From Spirochaetota bacterium (GTDB lineage: Bacteria > Spirochaetota > Spirochaetia > JABEVK01), in the NCBI GenBank assembly GCA_020049045.1, contig JAIFLN010000008.1:1-45155 (forward strand): DNA of 45,155 nt, given 5' to 3'. This document shows positions 16,166-25,058 of the stretch, one piece after another (positions within the stretch are counted from its first letter, which is position 1; each line of letters starts with the position of its first letter). Made by a program: the position numbers and the translations under genes. Below the pieces are notes generated by a model. That model was not told the DNA's origin and did not search any database. It was given only the letters and a program-made list of their open reading frames with translations.

Positions 16166-17950
16166 ATGAAGAAACATCCGTTCACCGACGCCACCATTGA
16201 ACAGACCTACGACCACGAGCACCCCTGGAGAACCTACTTCAGTCTTTTCCGAGGCGACCGCCGAAGGTTGGTGCTGGCTCTGATCATGTACGTTATCAAG
16301 GCGGCCCCGGTATGGACGCTTCCGATCTATATCGGGTTTGTGGTCGACCAGGTGGTGTCTGCCGCCGCTCCAGGGGGCGTCTTTTCGTGGGAGCCCCTGG
16401 TGTGGCCCAGCGTGGGCATGATTGTGCTCAACCTGCAGAACATCGTGACCCACACCCTCTTTGCCCGTCTGCTTTCCGTCGCGTTGCGCAACATGGAAGC
16501 CTCCATCCGCATGGCCCAGGTGCGACGGCTCCAGCAGTTGTCGCTGCACTTTCACAGCCACCACTCGGCGGGCACTTTGCAGAACAAAATTCTGCGCGAC
16601 GTGGAAAACCTGACCAACCTCACCAACAACCTGGTCAACTCGGTGTTCCCGGCGGTGGTCACCATCACCATTGCCATAGCCCTCACCCTGGCGAAGGCCC
16701 CTGTGCTGACCCTGCTGTTTGTCGTCCTGGCTCCTTTAGCACTTCTGCTTCAAAGGGCGTTCAGCCGTCCCCTGAAAAAGAACAACACCGCCTTCCGCAA
16801 AAACCTCGAGGCCATGAACTCCCGGGTGCTCGAAATGATCGAAATGGCACCCGTGACCCGCGCCCACGGTCTGGAGGAGGTTGAGGTGGAGAAGATGGGC
16901 CGCCAGTTTGCCGAGGTGCAGAAGCAGGGGTTGCGTCTCGACCTGACGGTAGCCTGGTTCGGAGCCAGTGCCTGGGTCACGTTTATGACAGCGCAAGTGC
17001 TTGCCTTGCTGGTCATGGCGTCACTGGCAGGGGCAAGGGTCATCACCGCCGGTGATGTTCTGTTGTTCCAAAGCTATTTCACCAGCCTCATCGGGGCGCT
17101 CAATGCCCTGCTGAACCTTCTGCCCGACCTGGCCAAGGGCCGGGATTCCATCGCTTCCATGGCCGAAATTCTGGAATGTCCGGACTTGGAGCAAAACAAG
17201 AACAAGACTGTGCTCGTAAAGGTGCAGGGCGGGTTTGTGGCCGAGGACCTGCGGTTTCAATACCCGGGTGTAGAGGTTTCAGCGCTCGACAGGGTTCGCT
17301 TTGCCGTGAATCCGGGTGAGACCATCGCTGTGGTGGGAGAATCCGGGTCGGGCAAATCGACCCTGATGCAGCTTCTTATCGGGTTCTACCGTCCCACCCA
17401 GGGCCGGTTGCTGCTCGACGGCCAAGATATGGCTGAGCTCGACCTGCGCACGTACCGGCGCTTTTTGTCGGTGGTTCCCCAGCAGACGCTGCTGTTTCAC
17501 GGCACCGTTCGCGACAACCTGACCTACGGCCTATCGGGCATCAGCGATGTCCAGCTGTGGCAGGTGCTTGAGCGCGCTTGGGCAGCCGAATTTGTCGGTC
17601 AGCTGCCCGAGGGACTGGGGGCCGACCTGGGGGTTCACGGGGGTACCCTTTCCGGCGGGCAGCGCCAACGTTTGGCCATCGCCCGCGCCCTGCTGCGCGA
17701 CCCCCGTGTGCTCATCCTCGACGAGGCTACCAGCGCACTTGATCTGCAATCGGAGCGGGAAGTGCAAAAGGCCATCGGCGAGGCCAGCCGCGGCCGCACC
17801 ACCTTCTTGGTGGCCCACCGCCTGAGCACCATCCGTGACGCGCACCGGGTGTTTGTCATGAAAAACGGGCAGATTGTGGAGTCTGGCAGTCAGGCCACCC
17901 TTCTGACCCGCGAGGGCGAATTCTCCCGGCTGGCGAGGTTGAATGTATGA
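16166..17950 (+). CDS. ABC transporter, fused permease and ATPase (exporter-type)
   Basis: A 594-residue half-transporter. About 300 N-terminal residues contain six predicted membrane helices, followed by a nucleotide-binding domain. Seen: Walker A GESGSGKST (about residue 391), signature LSGGQRQRLAIARALL (about 495), Walker B LILDEATSALD (about 516) and a following H-loop AHRLST. This is the MsbA/type IV exporter architecture, which works as a dimer in the inner membrane. It shares a 4-bp ATGA overlap with the beta-helix gene after it. Its presence inside a glycosidase operon is notable. Some such half-transporters handle lipids, peptides or drugs, and a role with glycan-related compounds is only inferred from the neighbours. 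AAAGG lies 5 nt before the ATG. Confidence 0.88.
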   Translation: MKKHPFTDATIEQTYDHEHPWRTYFSLFRGDRRRLVLALIMYVIKAAPVWTLPIYIGFVVDQVVSAAAPGGVFSWEPLVWPSVGMIVLNLQNIVTHTLFARLLSVALRNMEASIRMAQVRRLQQLSLHFHSHHSAGTLQNKILRDVENLTNLTNNLVNSVFPAVVTITIAIALTLAKAPVLTLLFVVLAPLALLLQRAFSRPLKKNNTAFRKNLEAMNSRVLEMIEMAPVTRAHGLEEVEVEKMGRQFAEVQKQGLRLDLTVAWFGASAWVTFMTAQVLALLVMASLAGARVITAGDVLLFQSYFTSLIGALNALLNLLPDLAKGRDSIASMAEILECPDLEQNKNKTVLVKVQGGFVAEDLRFQYPGVEVSALDRVRFAVNPGETIAVVGESGSGKSTLMQLLIGFYRPTQGRLLLDGQDMAELDLRTYRRFLSVVPQQTLLFHGTVRDNLTYGLSGISDVQLWQVLERAWAAEFVGQLPEGLGADLGVHGGTLSGGQRQRLAIARALLRDPRVLILDEATSALDLQSEREVQKAIGEASRGRTTFLVAHRLSTIRDAHRVFVMKNGQIVESGSQATLLTREGEFSRLARLNV

Positions 17951-19983
17951 GTGGTTCCTTTGTTCTGCGTCCTGACGGTTCTGACGAGGCCCCTGAGGGA
18001 CCTTGGGCTACTCCCGCCGGAGCCCGCGATGCTCTTCGCCGGTTGAGGGCCGAGGGTAAGGTTGCCGGTGAAGCGGTGGTGGAGCTTCAGGAAGGAACCT
18101 ACCGCCTGACCGGACCGCTGGACTTTGGCCCCGAGGACAGCCAGGCAACTTGGAAAGCGGCCCCTGGTGCCCAGCCCATTCTAGATGGTGGCCGGGTGCT
18201 GACAGGCTGGACCGAAACAGAACATCGGGGAAGGCGGGCCTGGGTTCTCGATCTACCCGAGGTTGCCGCCGGTCGCTGGTATTTCCGATCCCTCTTTGCT
18301 TCCGGTGTGCGCCAACCCCGGGCCCGTTTCCCTAAGTTTTCTCCCACCGCCGAGGGAGGCAGGAACACGCTTCGCCTGGGGGAAATCCGCTTTCCAGAGC
18401 GCCGGGGTCTCTTCGACGGCGACAATGCGTTCAAGCCTGTCGCCGGGGACTGGGGCGACTGGCCCAGCCTTCCCGAGGCGGAAATCGTTTTATTGCATTA
18501 CTGGGTTGAGACCCGTCTTCCCCATCCCCGCTTGAACCCCACAACGGGTTGGGTGAGCTGCTCCCGACGCTCGGTGTTCAACCTTTATGAATCCTTCAAC
18601 CCGAACTTGGCCCGGTACTACGTCGACAATTTGTTCGAAGCGTTGACCGATCCGGGGGAATGGTACCTCGACCGCTTCCAGGGACGGCTGACCTACCTGC
18701 CGCACCCCGAACAGACTCTTGCGACTACCACCCTTGTAGCGCCGGTGCTCACCCGGTTTATTGAGGTGGCGGGTCTTCCAGAACGGCAGCATCCGGTCGA
18801 AGCTCTGGCGTTCGAGGGTCTGACTTTCCGCCATTCCGACTGGTACCAGCCGTTGGCCGAAATGCTGCCCCACGATAAAGACGCCCTTCTGGGGGTGACC
18901 GATCTTCCCCTGGGTAGTGCGCCTCAATCGGCGGTGCATGTGCCGGCGGTGGTGCGTTGGCGCTGGGCCCAAAAGGGCCGGTTTGAGCGCAACACCGTCG
19001 AACTGACGGGGTTTTCGGCCCTGGAATTCGGACCGGGTTGTCGCGACTGCCGGGCGGTTGGCAACACCTTGCAGGATTTGGGGGGAGGTGGAATCAAAAT
19101 CGGCGGTACCGACGTGCAAGGCCCCTGGGTGGACCGCACGGCCTTTGTCGACTTCACCGACAATACCGTGCGCCGGGTGGGGCGGGTGTTTCACCAAAGC
19201 TGTGGCATTCTGCTGACTCACGCCTCGGACTGTTGCCTCGTACACAACGAAATCGCCCACACCTGCTACACGGGCATCTCGGTGGGCTGGACCTGGGGTT
19301 TTGGCGACAACCTGACCCGCAACATTCTCATTGAGAACAACCTGATCCATGACATCTGTGAAGGTGTGCTCAGCGACAACGGCGGCATCTACCTGCTGGG
19401 GGTGCAGCCGGGTACCGTGGTTCGGGGCAACCACATTTACCGGGTGACAGCCGCCGACTACGGAGGAAGCGGTATTTATCCGGATGAAGGCAGCTCGCAT
19501 ATCGTGATGGAACACAACTGGGTGCACGACGTGCAGGGCAGCTGTCTGGGCCTCCATTTTGCCCGCGAACTGGTGGTACGCCATAATGTGTTTGCCCGTC
19601 CGGGCGAAGCCTTTGCCGGTATCGGCCGGGTGGAACAGGCCACCCAGGGAACCCTCATGCACAACGTCTTTCTTGGTCCCGCCAAGGCGCTGTACTGTGG
19701 TGCTTACCGGGGTGATATCCGCACCGGGTTCGCCACCGATGCCAACGTGATCGGCTTTCAGCCCGAAGCTGTTCCACCCTGCACCCACCCCGACTGGCGC
19801 ACCGACGTTCCCCACAGCCTCGACCTGGCCCAATGGTGGCTGGCAGGCAATGACCGCCAGTCGCTGGTCTGCCCCATTCCCTTCCAGGAGACTTCCACCA
19901 TGGTGACGTTTCCCCCTGACTCGCCGGTTTTTTCCACCGGGTTCCGACCCTACGACTGGTCGGTCTGCGGGCCGCGGTCATGA
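17947..19983 (+). CDS. Right-handed beta-helix glycosidase-like protein (GH141-like)
   Basis: A 678-residue protein, translationally coupled to the ABC transporter (ATGA) and to the GH43 gene after it (ATGA). The N-terminus (FVLRPDGSDEAPEG, then PILDGGRVLTGW) resembles the opening of pectate-lyase-like right-handed beta-helix enzymes placed in GH141, and the C-terminal 350 residues show many short repeating coils (NTVRRVGRVFHQSCGILLTH, then NLIHDICEGVLSDNGGIYLL). Characterised GH141 members include an alpha-L-fucosidase from pectin (RG-II) breakdown and a xylanase. No signal peptide is seen, so the protein is probably cytoplasmic. A related beta-helix family such as GH120 is possible. The fold is confident, the activity is not. 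Confidence 0.68.
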   Translation: MSGSFVLRPDGSDEAPEGPWATPAGARDALRRLRAEGKVAGEAVVELQEGTYRLTGPLDFGPEDSQATWKAAPGAQPILDGGRVLTGWTETEHRGRRAWVLDLPEVAAGRWYFRSLFASGVRQPRARFPKFSPTAEGGRNTLRLGEIRFPERRGLFDGDNAFKPVAGDWGDWPSLPEAEIVLLHYWVETRLPHPRLNPTTGWVSCSRRSVFNLYESFNPNLARYYVDNLFEALTDPGEWYLDRFQGRLTYLPHPEQTLATTTLVAPVLTRFIEVAGLPERQHPVEALAFEGLTFRHSDWYQPLAEMLPHDKDALLGVTDLPLGSAPQSAVHVPAVVRWRWAQKGRFERNTVELTGFSALEFGPGCRDCRAVGNTLQDLGGGGIKIGGTDVQGPWVDRTAFVDFTDNTVRRVGRVFHQSCGILLTHASDCCLVHNEIAHTCYTGISVGWTWGFGDNLTRNILIENNLIHDICEGVLSDNGGIYLLGVQPGTVVRGNHIYRVTAADYGGSGIYPDEGSSHIVMEHNWVHDVQGSCLGLHFARELVVRHNVFARPGEAFAGIGRVEQATQGTLMHNVFLGPAKALYCGAYRGDIRTGFATDANVIGFQPEAVPPCTHPDWRTDVPHSLDLAQWWLAGNDRQSLVCPIPFQETSTMVTFPPDSPVFSTGFRPYDWSVCGPRS

Positions 19984-21677
19984 CGTTCCACCCCGGCGAA
20001 CCCTGGCTTGACACCTCGGGCCTCCCCATTCAGGCGCATGGCGGTGCTTTGCTCAAGCATGGCGATTATTGGTATTGGTACGGTGAGGACAAGCGCGCCC
20101 ATGTCAACGCTCAGACAACCACCGTAACGGGGATCTCGTGCTACCGTTCCACCAATCTGACCGACTGGGAGGACCGGGGGCTTTGCCTTACCGCCGAAGC
20201 CGACCCCTCGTCGCCCCTGCATTCCTCCAAAATCGTAGAACGGCCCAAGGTGCTGTACAACGCCGCCACGGGCCGGTTTGTGCTGTGGATGCATCTGGAC
20301 GAACCGGGCTACAGCTTTTCCCGGGCAGGGGTGGCTGTGGCCGACCATCCTGAAGGACCGTTTCGCCTCGTACGTGTCATGCGGTCGATGAGCTACGACT
20401 ACGGCTATCCCGAAAGTGATCCCCGCAACCAAAAAGAGCTGGGCAATGCCTTTCTCGATTTCAACTTGTTTCAAGACGAGGACGGCAGCGCTTTCGTTGT
20501 TCATGTGTCTGAAAACCTGATGACTCTCTATGTCTTGCAGCTTTCCGACGACTATACCGACTTTAGGCGGCCCGCGGTGCAAGGCGTCACTTGGGAACGC
20601 ATTTTGGTGAACCGGATGCGGGAAGCCCCGGCACCGTTCCGCCACGGCGAACACTACTACCTGTTCACCTCGGGCTGTTCCGGCTGGGATCCCAATGCTA
20701 CCTTGCTTCACCGCGCATCAAGGCTTTTCGGTCCCTGGGAGAACCTTGGCCAGCCATTCCAAGGTCCGGCGGCCGTGAGTTCCTGGCGCACCCAGCCCAC
20801 CTCGGTGTTTGCTGTTCCCGGGGCCCCGCCGGGTTCGTTTGTGTTGATGGCCGACCGTTGGAAGCCTAGCGAACTGCGCGACACGCGGCATGTCTGGTTG
20901 CCCTTTGTGATGCACAACGGTTCCACCACCCTCGACTTCCGCCCCCGCTGGGACCTTTCGATGTTGCAATCCGGACGGCTGGTTCAAGCGCTTAACGCGC
21001 CTGTGCTGCAGGGCGGGTTGCACTTTGACTGGTCGTACAAAGTCCCCACGGGCGTTGATCTGCACTGGAGCCAGGTGCCGGGAGCCGACGGTTACCGGGT
21101 CTTCTGCGGTACCATTGCTCTTTTGTTTACGACAGAACTGTCGGCAAGACTTCCCCTGGGACTGCCTGGAGCGGCGGTCGATTATACCGTGCGGGCCGAA
21201 TCGCTGGGCCAAGAACCGTCGGAGCCCTCCAACGTCCTTTCGGTGGTGCAAGGACTACCACGGACCTGTCACCTCAGCGACTTTGCACCCTTGCGGTCGT
21301 TTACCGGCTTTGGCGAACTTCTTCACGATCAGGTCTGGAACGGTTCCGAGCTGAAACTGGCTGGCCAGGAGTTCACAAAAGGTCTGTGGGCGCACTTGGA
21401 CAGCGAGGTTGTGTATCAGCTGGGAGGGGTGTACGATGAGCTTTCGGCACTGGTGGGAATTGCCGACAGCCACCCCGAGGGCGAGGGACGCTTCACGGTC
21501 GAGGCCGACGGCGTCACGGTGTGGCAGTCGCCGGTTTTGAAAGGAACCGACGCACCGGTAACATTGAAGCTCCGCCTGAGCGGAGTCCATTTTCTGCGGC
21601 TCGTGGCAGAAGGTCCGAACACCATCGGGCTGGGCCATGCGCTGTGGTGCAACCTGAGGCTGCAACCATGCCGTTGA
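19980..21677 (+). CDS. GH43-like glycosidase with C-terminal NPCBM domain
   Basis: A 565-residue protein. Residues 1-330 form a five-bladed propeller: LDTSGLPIQAHGGALL carries the catalytic-base aspartate region, FLDFNLFQDEDGSAFVV the second conserved aspartate, and MREAPAPFRHGEHYYLF the acid glutamate, as in GH43 (galactan beta-galactosidase and arabinofuranosidase types). A short fibronectin-like stretch follows (about 345-420, PGADGYRVFCG). The last 145 residues resemble an NPCBM/CBM51 carbohydrate-binding module (GLWAHLDSEVVYQLGGVYDE). It overlaps its neighbours by 4 bp and 10 bp. It has no signal peptide, which is unusual for an enzyme with a carbohydrate-binding module. Confidence 0.8.
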   Translation: MTFHPGEPWLDTSGLPIQAHGGALLKHGDYWYWYGEDKRAHVNAQTTTVTGISCYRSTNLTDWEDRGLCLTAEADPSSPLHSSKIVERPKVLYNAATGRFVLWMHLDEPGYSFSRAGVAVADHPEGPFRLVRVMRSMSYDYGYPESDPRNQKELGNAFLDFNLFQDEDGSAFVVHVSENLMTLYVLQLSDDYTDFRRPAVQGVTWERILVNRMREAPAPFRHGEHYYLFTSGCSGWDPNATLLHRASRLFGPWENLGQPFQGPAAVSSWRTQPTSVFAVPGAPPGSFVLMADRWKPSELRDTRHVWLPFVMHNGSTTLDFRPRWDLSMLQSGRLVQALNAPVLQGGLHFDWSYKVPTGVDLHWSQVPGADGYRVFCGTIALLFTTELSARLPLGLPGAAVDYTVRAESLGQEPSEPSNVLSVVQGLPRTCHLSDFAPLRSFTGFGELLHDQVWNGSELKLAGQEFTKGLWAHLDSEVVYQLGGVYDELSALVGIADSHPEGEGRFTVEADGVTVWQSPVLKGTDAPVTLKLRLSGVHFLRLVAEGPNTIGLGHALWCNLRLQPCR

Positions 21678-22393
21678 TTCACTGCGACTTCTCATCGAAA
21701 GTGCTGGGGTTTTCCACCTCGATTGTTGTCCTCCTACCGCTGGAACGTACCTCGACATCGGTTCTAACCCTGCTCCACGGATACTCGGATGACCAGACGG
21801 CCTGGACCCGCCAAACTTCAGTAGAGCGGTATGCCAGCCGCGCGGGTCTGACGGTGGTGATGCCGTACCTGTGCAAGAGCTTCTGCACCGACATGGCACA
21901 TGGCGACCGCTACTTCACCTTCATCACCGAAGAGCTTCCCCAGGTGACAAAAAGCCTGTTTCAGCTCTCCGACCGGCGCGAGGACAACTTTATCGCCGGG
22001 TTGTCGATGGGCGGGTACAGCGCGTTCAAGGTGGCCCTGACCTACCCCGAACGGTACGCCGCCGCGGCCAGTTTGTCCGGTGTGCTCGATATCAACCATT
22101 CCAGTATGGTAGGAACGCCGCAGTTTAGGGATGTGTTCGGGGTCGCTCGCGTCGCCGAGACCAGCCCAAACCACCTCTTTCATCTGGTCCGAAAGCTCAA
22201 GGCTTCCGGCACAACCTTTCCCCGGCTGCACCAAAGCTGCGGTACCGAGGATTTCCTCTATGAGGGGAACCAAAACTTCCGCCAGCTGCTGAACAAGTTG
22301 GGTGTCGAGCACACCTACCTGGAAGAAACCGGTGACCACAACTGGGAATTCTGGGACCGCAATATTCAGCGGGTCATCGAGTGGCTGAAGTGA
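21668..22393 (+). CDS. EstA/FrmB-family serine esterase
   Basis: A 241-residue alpha/beta hydrolase. LLHGYSDDQTAW is the oxyanion region, GLSMGGYSAF holds the nucleophile (Ser113), GTEDFLY the acid, and GDHNWEFWD the histidine. This is the tributyrin-esterase/acetyl-esterase/formylglutathione-hydrolase family. The ATG at 21668 lies inside the end of the GH43 gene (10-bp overlap); a longer in-frame extension upstream is only shadow. In this operon a deacetylase that strips acetyl groups from imported oligosaccharides is plausible. Its last 20 bp overlap the end of the convergent vapC gene. Confidence 0.8.
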   Translation: MPLIHCDFSSKVLGFSTSIVVLLPLERTSTSVLTLLHGYSDDQTAWTRQTSVERYASRAGLTVVMPYLCKSFCTDMAHGDRYFTFITEELPQVTKSLFQLSDRREDNFIAGLSMGGYSAFKVALTYPERYAAAASLSGVLDINHSSMVGTPQFRDVFGVARVAETSPNHLFHLVRKLKASGTTFPRLHQSCGTEDFLYEGNQNFRQLLNKLGVEHTYLEETGDHNWEFWDRNIQRVIEWLK

Positions 22394-22808
22394 GAAGGGG
22401 TGTCACAAAACCCATGGCCGACGCACAAAGGTTGAACTGACGGTCCAGAGTCCAGATTTCCATTGTCGAGGTACGGCCGGGAGCGACCCACTCCAGAGCT
22501 GTTGACAGGTGAAGGGTGTCAAGGGTCCCTAGGACCAAGGGGAAAGACCCCTCGGCCTGCCGTTGAACCGCCTCGTTGAGCCTGAGCCGCGAAATGGTCG
22601 CTGCCGTTGACTCAAAACTCTGCCGGACTTCTGCCACCTGCTCCGCCGCAAGGACACGGTTGTGAAGAGTCCGTTCCAAAACCCGGGCCATTTCAATCCA
22701 CAACAAGCGACTTGACCCTACCTCGGCATCGGCGGGCACCCGGAGAAGAAGATCATTCCCTTCCAATAAGTACGCCAGCACCACGCTGGTGTCGAGATAG
22801 ACCTTCAA
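22374..22808 (-). CDS. VapC-type PIN-domain toxin
   Basis: A 144-residue PIN-domain protein. Acidic residues in the expected places are D6 (YLDTSVVL), E39 (LWIEMA), D97 (GTLDTLHL) and D122 (WTLDRQ), the metal-binding set of VapC ribonucleases. The start is a TTG at 22808 that overlaps the antitoxin stop by 4 bp, with AGAGGAG just upstream in the antitoxin end. It should cleave RNA when freed from its antitoxin. The 3' end overlaps the convergent esterase gene by 20 bp. Confidence 0.85.
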   Translation of the reverse strand: MKVYLDTSVVLAYLLEGNDLLLRVPADAEVGSSRLLWIEMARVLERTLHNRVLAAEQVAEVRQSFESTAATISRLRLNEAVQRQAEGSFPLVLGTLDTLHLSTALEWVAPGRTSTMEIWTLDRQFNLCASAMGFVTPLLTSATR

Positions 22809-23047
22809 TGATCTCCTCTCTCGGCCACCAGCAAGGCCATGCTGTCGATTTCAGGATACTTGTTAAGATTGGGGCGAACAGCACGAAAGGGCCCTGCGGC
22901 CGGTGCTTCTACGAGATCCTCGACTTCGTATGGAATGATTTTTGCGACGGGGACGCGACGGTCAGTGACGACGACGGTTTCGCCCCCGGCCACACGTTTG
23001 AGATTCTCGGAAAGGTGGGCTTTGAGCGACGATACTGTGCTGGTCAT
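22805..23047 (-). CDS. VapB/Phd-type antitoxin
   Basis: An 80-residue protein directly upstream of the PIN toxin and overlapping it by 4 bp. The N-terminal half (SSLKAHLSENLKRVAGGETV, then VTDRRVPVAKIIP) matches the Phd/YefM fold used by many antitoxins for DNA binding. The C-terminal part is the variable toxin-binding segment. It should neutralise the toxin and repress the operon. No ribosome-binding site precedes the ATG, in line with the promoter placement noted separately. Confidence 0.85.
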   Translation of the reverse strand: MTSTVSSLKAHLSENLKRVAGGETVVVTDRRVPVAKIIPYEVEDLVEAPAAGPFRAVRPNLNKYPEIDSMALLVAERGDH

Positions 23048-23083
23048 GTGGTCAAGTATGTGGTCATATCACAATTCCGTCAA
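23046..23083 (-). promoter_or_regulatory. Predicted vapBC promoter and operator (leaderless geometry)
   Basis: On the minus strand TTGACG (23078-23083), 17 bp, then CATACT (23055-23060) is followed by 7 nt and the VapB ATG. Two 9-bp direct repeats (ATGTGGTCA on the plus strand at 23046-23054 and 23058-23066) overlap the -10 region and start codon, with a partial third (TGGTCA) at 23041. They are good candidates for VapBC self-repression. Predicted by eye only. Confidence 0.45.
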
Positions 23084-23108
23084 GGTAAGCTCCCAGGCTG
23101 TCGGGGTG

Positions 23109-24047
23109 TCACTCTTTCACCGCTCCGATATTGAAGCCCTGCACAAAGTATTTCTGCAGGAAGGGGTACACCAGCAGAATGGGAACGGTAGCGAACATGG
23201 TCATTGACGCCCGGATGGCGTTGGGAGAAACCTGTTGCTGCACTCCCAGTTTGGCCATGGCAAGTTTATAGTCGCCTGCCACTCCCGCCCCTCCCGACTG
23301 ATTTGCCGTGTTGAGCACTTTCATCAATTCATACTGCAGCGTACTGAGAAAGTTGTTGTCCGACGCGTACAGCATGGTGGTGAACCAATCGTTCCAATGG
23401 CCTACGGCGATGAACAGAGACAGGGTTGCAATGATGGGCTTGCTGAGAGGAATTATGATCTGAACCAGGATGCGCATCTCTCCCGCCCCATCGATCTTGG
23501 CCGATTCGATCAGGCTGTCCGGTAGTTCCTCCAGAAAGCTTTTGGCAATCAACAGGTTCCAAGCGCTGACCAGACCGGGAATGATGTACACCCAGAAGGT
23601 GTTGATCAGGCCCAGCGAGCGGGTCAGCATGTAGCCGGGAATCAGGCCTCCGGAAATATACATGGTAGCCAAAAAGAGAATCAGAATTGGTTTTCGAAGC
23701 ACAAAAGCTTTGCGCGAAAGCGGATAGGCGAGCATGATGGTGCAGAACACTCCCAGCAGAGTTCCGCTGACGGTCCGCAGTACACTCATAAACGCCGACT
23801 GGAAAATATTGGGGTTGTTGAACAAGTACTCGTAGTTGTACCAGGTAAACTCCCGGGGCCAGAAGAAAACGTTTCCCCGGTAGGCATCGGTGGCGTCATT
23901 GAAGGACAGGACCAGCAAATTCCAGAAGGGGAAGAGAGTCACAAAGGCGAACAGCGCCAGGAAGACGAGGTTGAGCACATCAAAGGCTCTGTCCCCTGGG
24001 CTTTGCTTCCACTTTCTTAAGGCTGAAGAAGTGCGCTTGGTTTTCAT
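23109..24047 (-). CDS. Sugar ABC transporter permease, LplC/YtcP type
   Basis: A 312-residue inner-membrane protein with six predicted helices. The cytoplasmic loop ESAKIDGAGEMRILVQIIIP is the EAA motif that contacts the ATPase. The first residues (LNLVFLALFAFVTLFPFWNL) and the end (FVQGFNIGAVKE) are typical of the LplC/YtcP permeases. It directly follows the partner permease with no gap (stop at 24048, start at 24047). Together with the partner and the binding protein it should import complex oligosaccharides, such as the rhamnogalacturonan-type sugars carried by the YtcQ-YteP-YtcP system. Confidence 0.9.
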   Translation of the reverse strand: MKTKRTSSALRKWKQSPGDRAFDVLNLVFLALFAFVTLFPFWNLLVLSFNDATDAYRGNVFFWPREFTWYNYEYLFNNPNIFQSAFMSVLRTVSGTLLGVFCTIMLAYPLSRKAFVLRKPILILFLATMYISGGLIPGYMLTRSLGLINTFWVYIIPGLVSAWNLLIAKSFLEELPDSLIESAKIDGAGEMRILVQIIIPLSKPIIATLSLFIAVGHWNDWFTTMLYASDNNFLSTLQYELMKVLNTANQSGGAGVAGDYKLAMAKLGVQQQVSPNAIRASMTMFATVPILLVYPFLQKYFVQGFNIGAVKE

Positions 24048-24995
24048 TTAGAACAGTCCTTTTCCACCGTTGGCTTTCAGGATCTTGTTGGACCCCCAGA
24101 TGAGAACCAAACTAACGACGGCCTTGAAGATGCCGGCTGCGGTGCCATACGAGAAGTTTGGTTTGCCCCCGAAAGACATCAGGCCTTCGGTGAACACATA
24201 CACGTCGAGGTTGACGGCGTACTCTTTGACAGTGGGGTTCATCAGCAGGTACGGCTGGTCAAATCCGGCCGACAGCAAATGACCGAGGCTTAATACCAGC
24301 AGCAGAACAAAGGTGGACCGGATAGCCGGCAAGGTGATGTACCGGATTTTCTGGAACCGGCTGGCACCGTCCATATCGGCGGCTTCGTACAATTCCGGGT
24401 TGATGGTAGCAATGGCGGCCAGGTAGATGATGGCGTTCCAGCCGACGTTTTTCCAAATGTTGCTGATGGCCAGAATGGGCCAGAACAGCTCTCCCTTGGC
24501 TAAATAGATCATCGGGTCTTTCTGAATTCCCAGCCAGACCAGAAGGCTGTTCAGTGGACCTTCGAGAGAAAGAACATAGAAAACAATGTTTGCCGCCACC
24601 ACCCAGGACACAAAGTAGGGCAGGTACGACAGGGTCTGAACCGTCCTCTTGAAACCGCGGTTCCGTACTTCGCTCAGCAAGAGAGCCAGCCCGATGGCTG
24701 TCACAAAACCCAGCACCAAATTCAATAGGCTCATGACCAGGGTGTTGCGCATGGCCAGCCAGAATCCCGGGCGGGTGAACAGCATTTCAAACCATTGAAG
24801 GCCCACCCACTCTTGACTCCAGAAATCTTTCGCCGGGCGGAAATCCTGAAAGGCCATCAGCCAGCCCCACAGAGGCAGATAGTTGAAAACGATACAGTAG
24901 AGGGCCCAGGGGACGGCCATCCAGAACCAGGCTTTCTGCTGGACCAGGAGCCTCCAGAAGGATGGCTTGGGAACAAGTGCGGTGGTCGGTTTCAT
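24048..24995 (-). CDS. Sugar ABC transporter permease, LplB/YteP type
   Basis: A 315-residue protein with six predicted helices and the loop LYEAADMDGASRFQKIRYIT (EAA motif). The C-terminal SYGTAAGIFKAVVSLVL is typical of the LplB/YteP family. It forms a heterodimeric channel with the adjacent permease. No ATP-binding gene lies in this operon, so the ATPase is expected to be a shared MsmK/MsmX-type one encoded elsewhere. The binding-protein gene is upstream in the same direction, 63 bp away. Confidence 0.9.
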   Translation of the reverse strand: MKPTTALVPKPSFWRLLVQQKAWFWMAVPWALYCIVFNYLPLWGWLMAFQDFRPAKDFWSQEWVGLQWFEMLFTRPGFWLAMRNTLVMSLLNLVLGFVTAIGLALLLSEVRNRGFKRTVQTLSYLPYFVSWVVAANIVFYVLSLEGPLNSLLVWLGIQKDPMIYLAKGELFWPILAISNIWKNVGWNAIIYLAAIATINPELYEAADMDGASRFQKIRYITLPAIRSTFVLLLVLSLGHLLSAGFDQPYLLMNPTVKEYAVNLDVYVFTEGLMSFGGKPNFSYGTAAGIFKAVVSLVLIWGSNKILKANGGKGLF

Positions 24996-25058
24996 GGGAG
25001 AATCTGCCTTGCAGGGGGGATGAAAAAGGGGACAACCCTTGCGGCTGTCCCCGGATTC

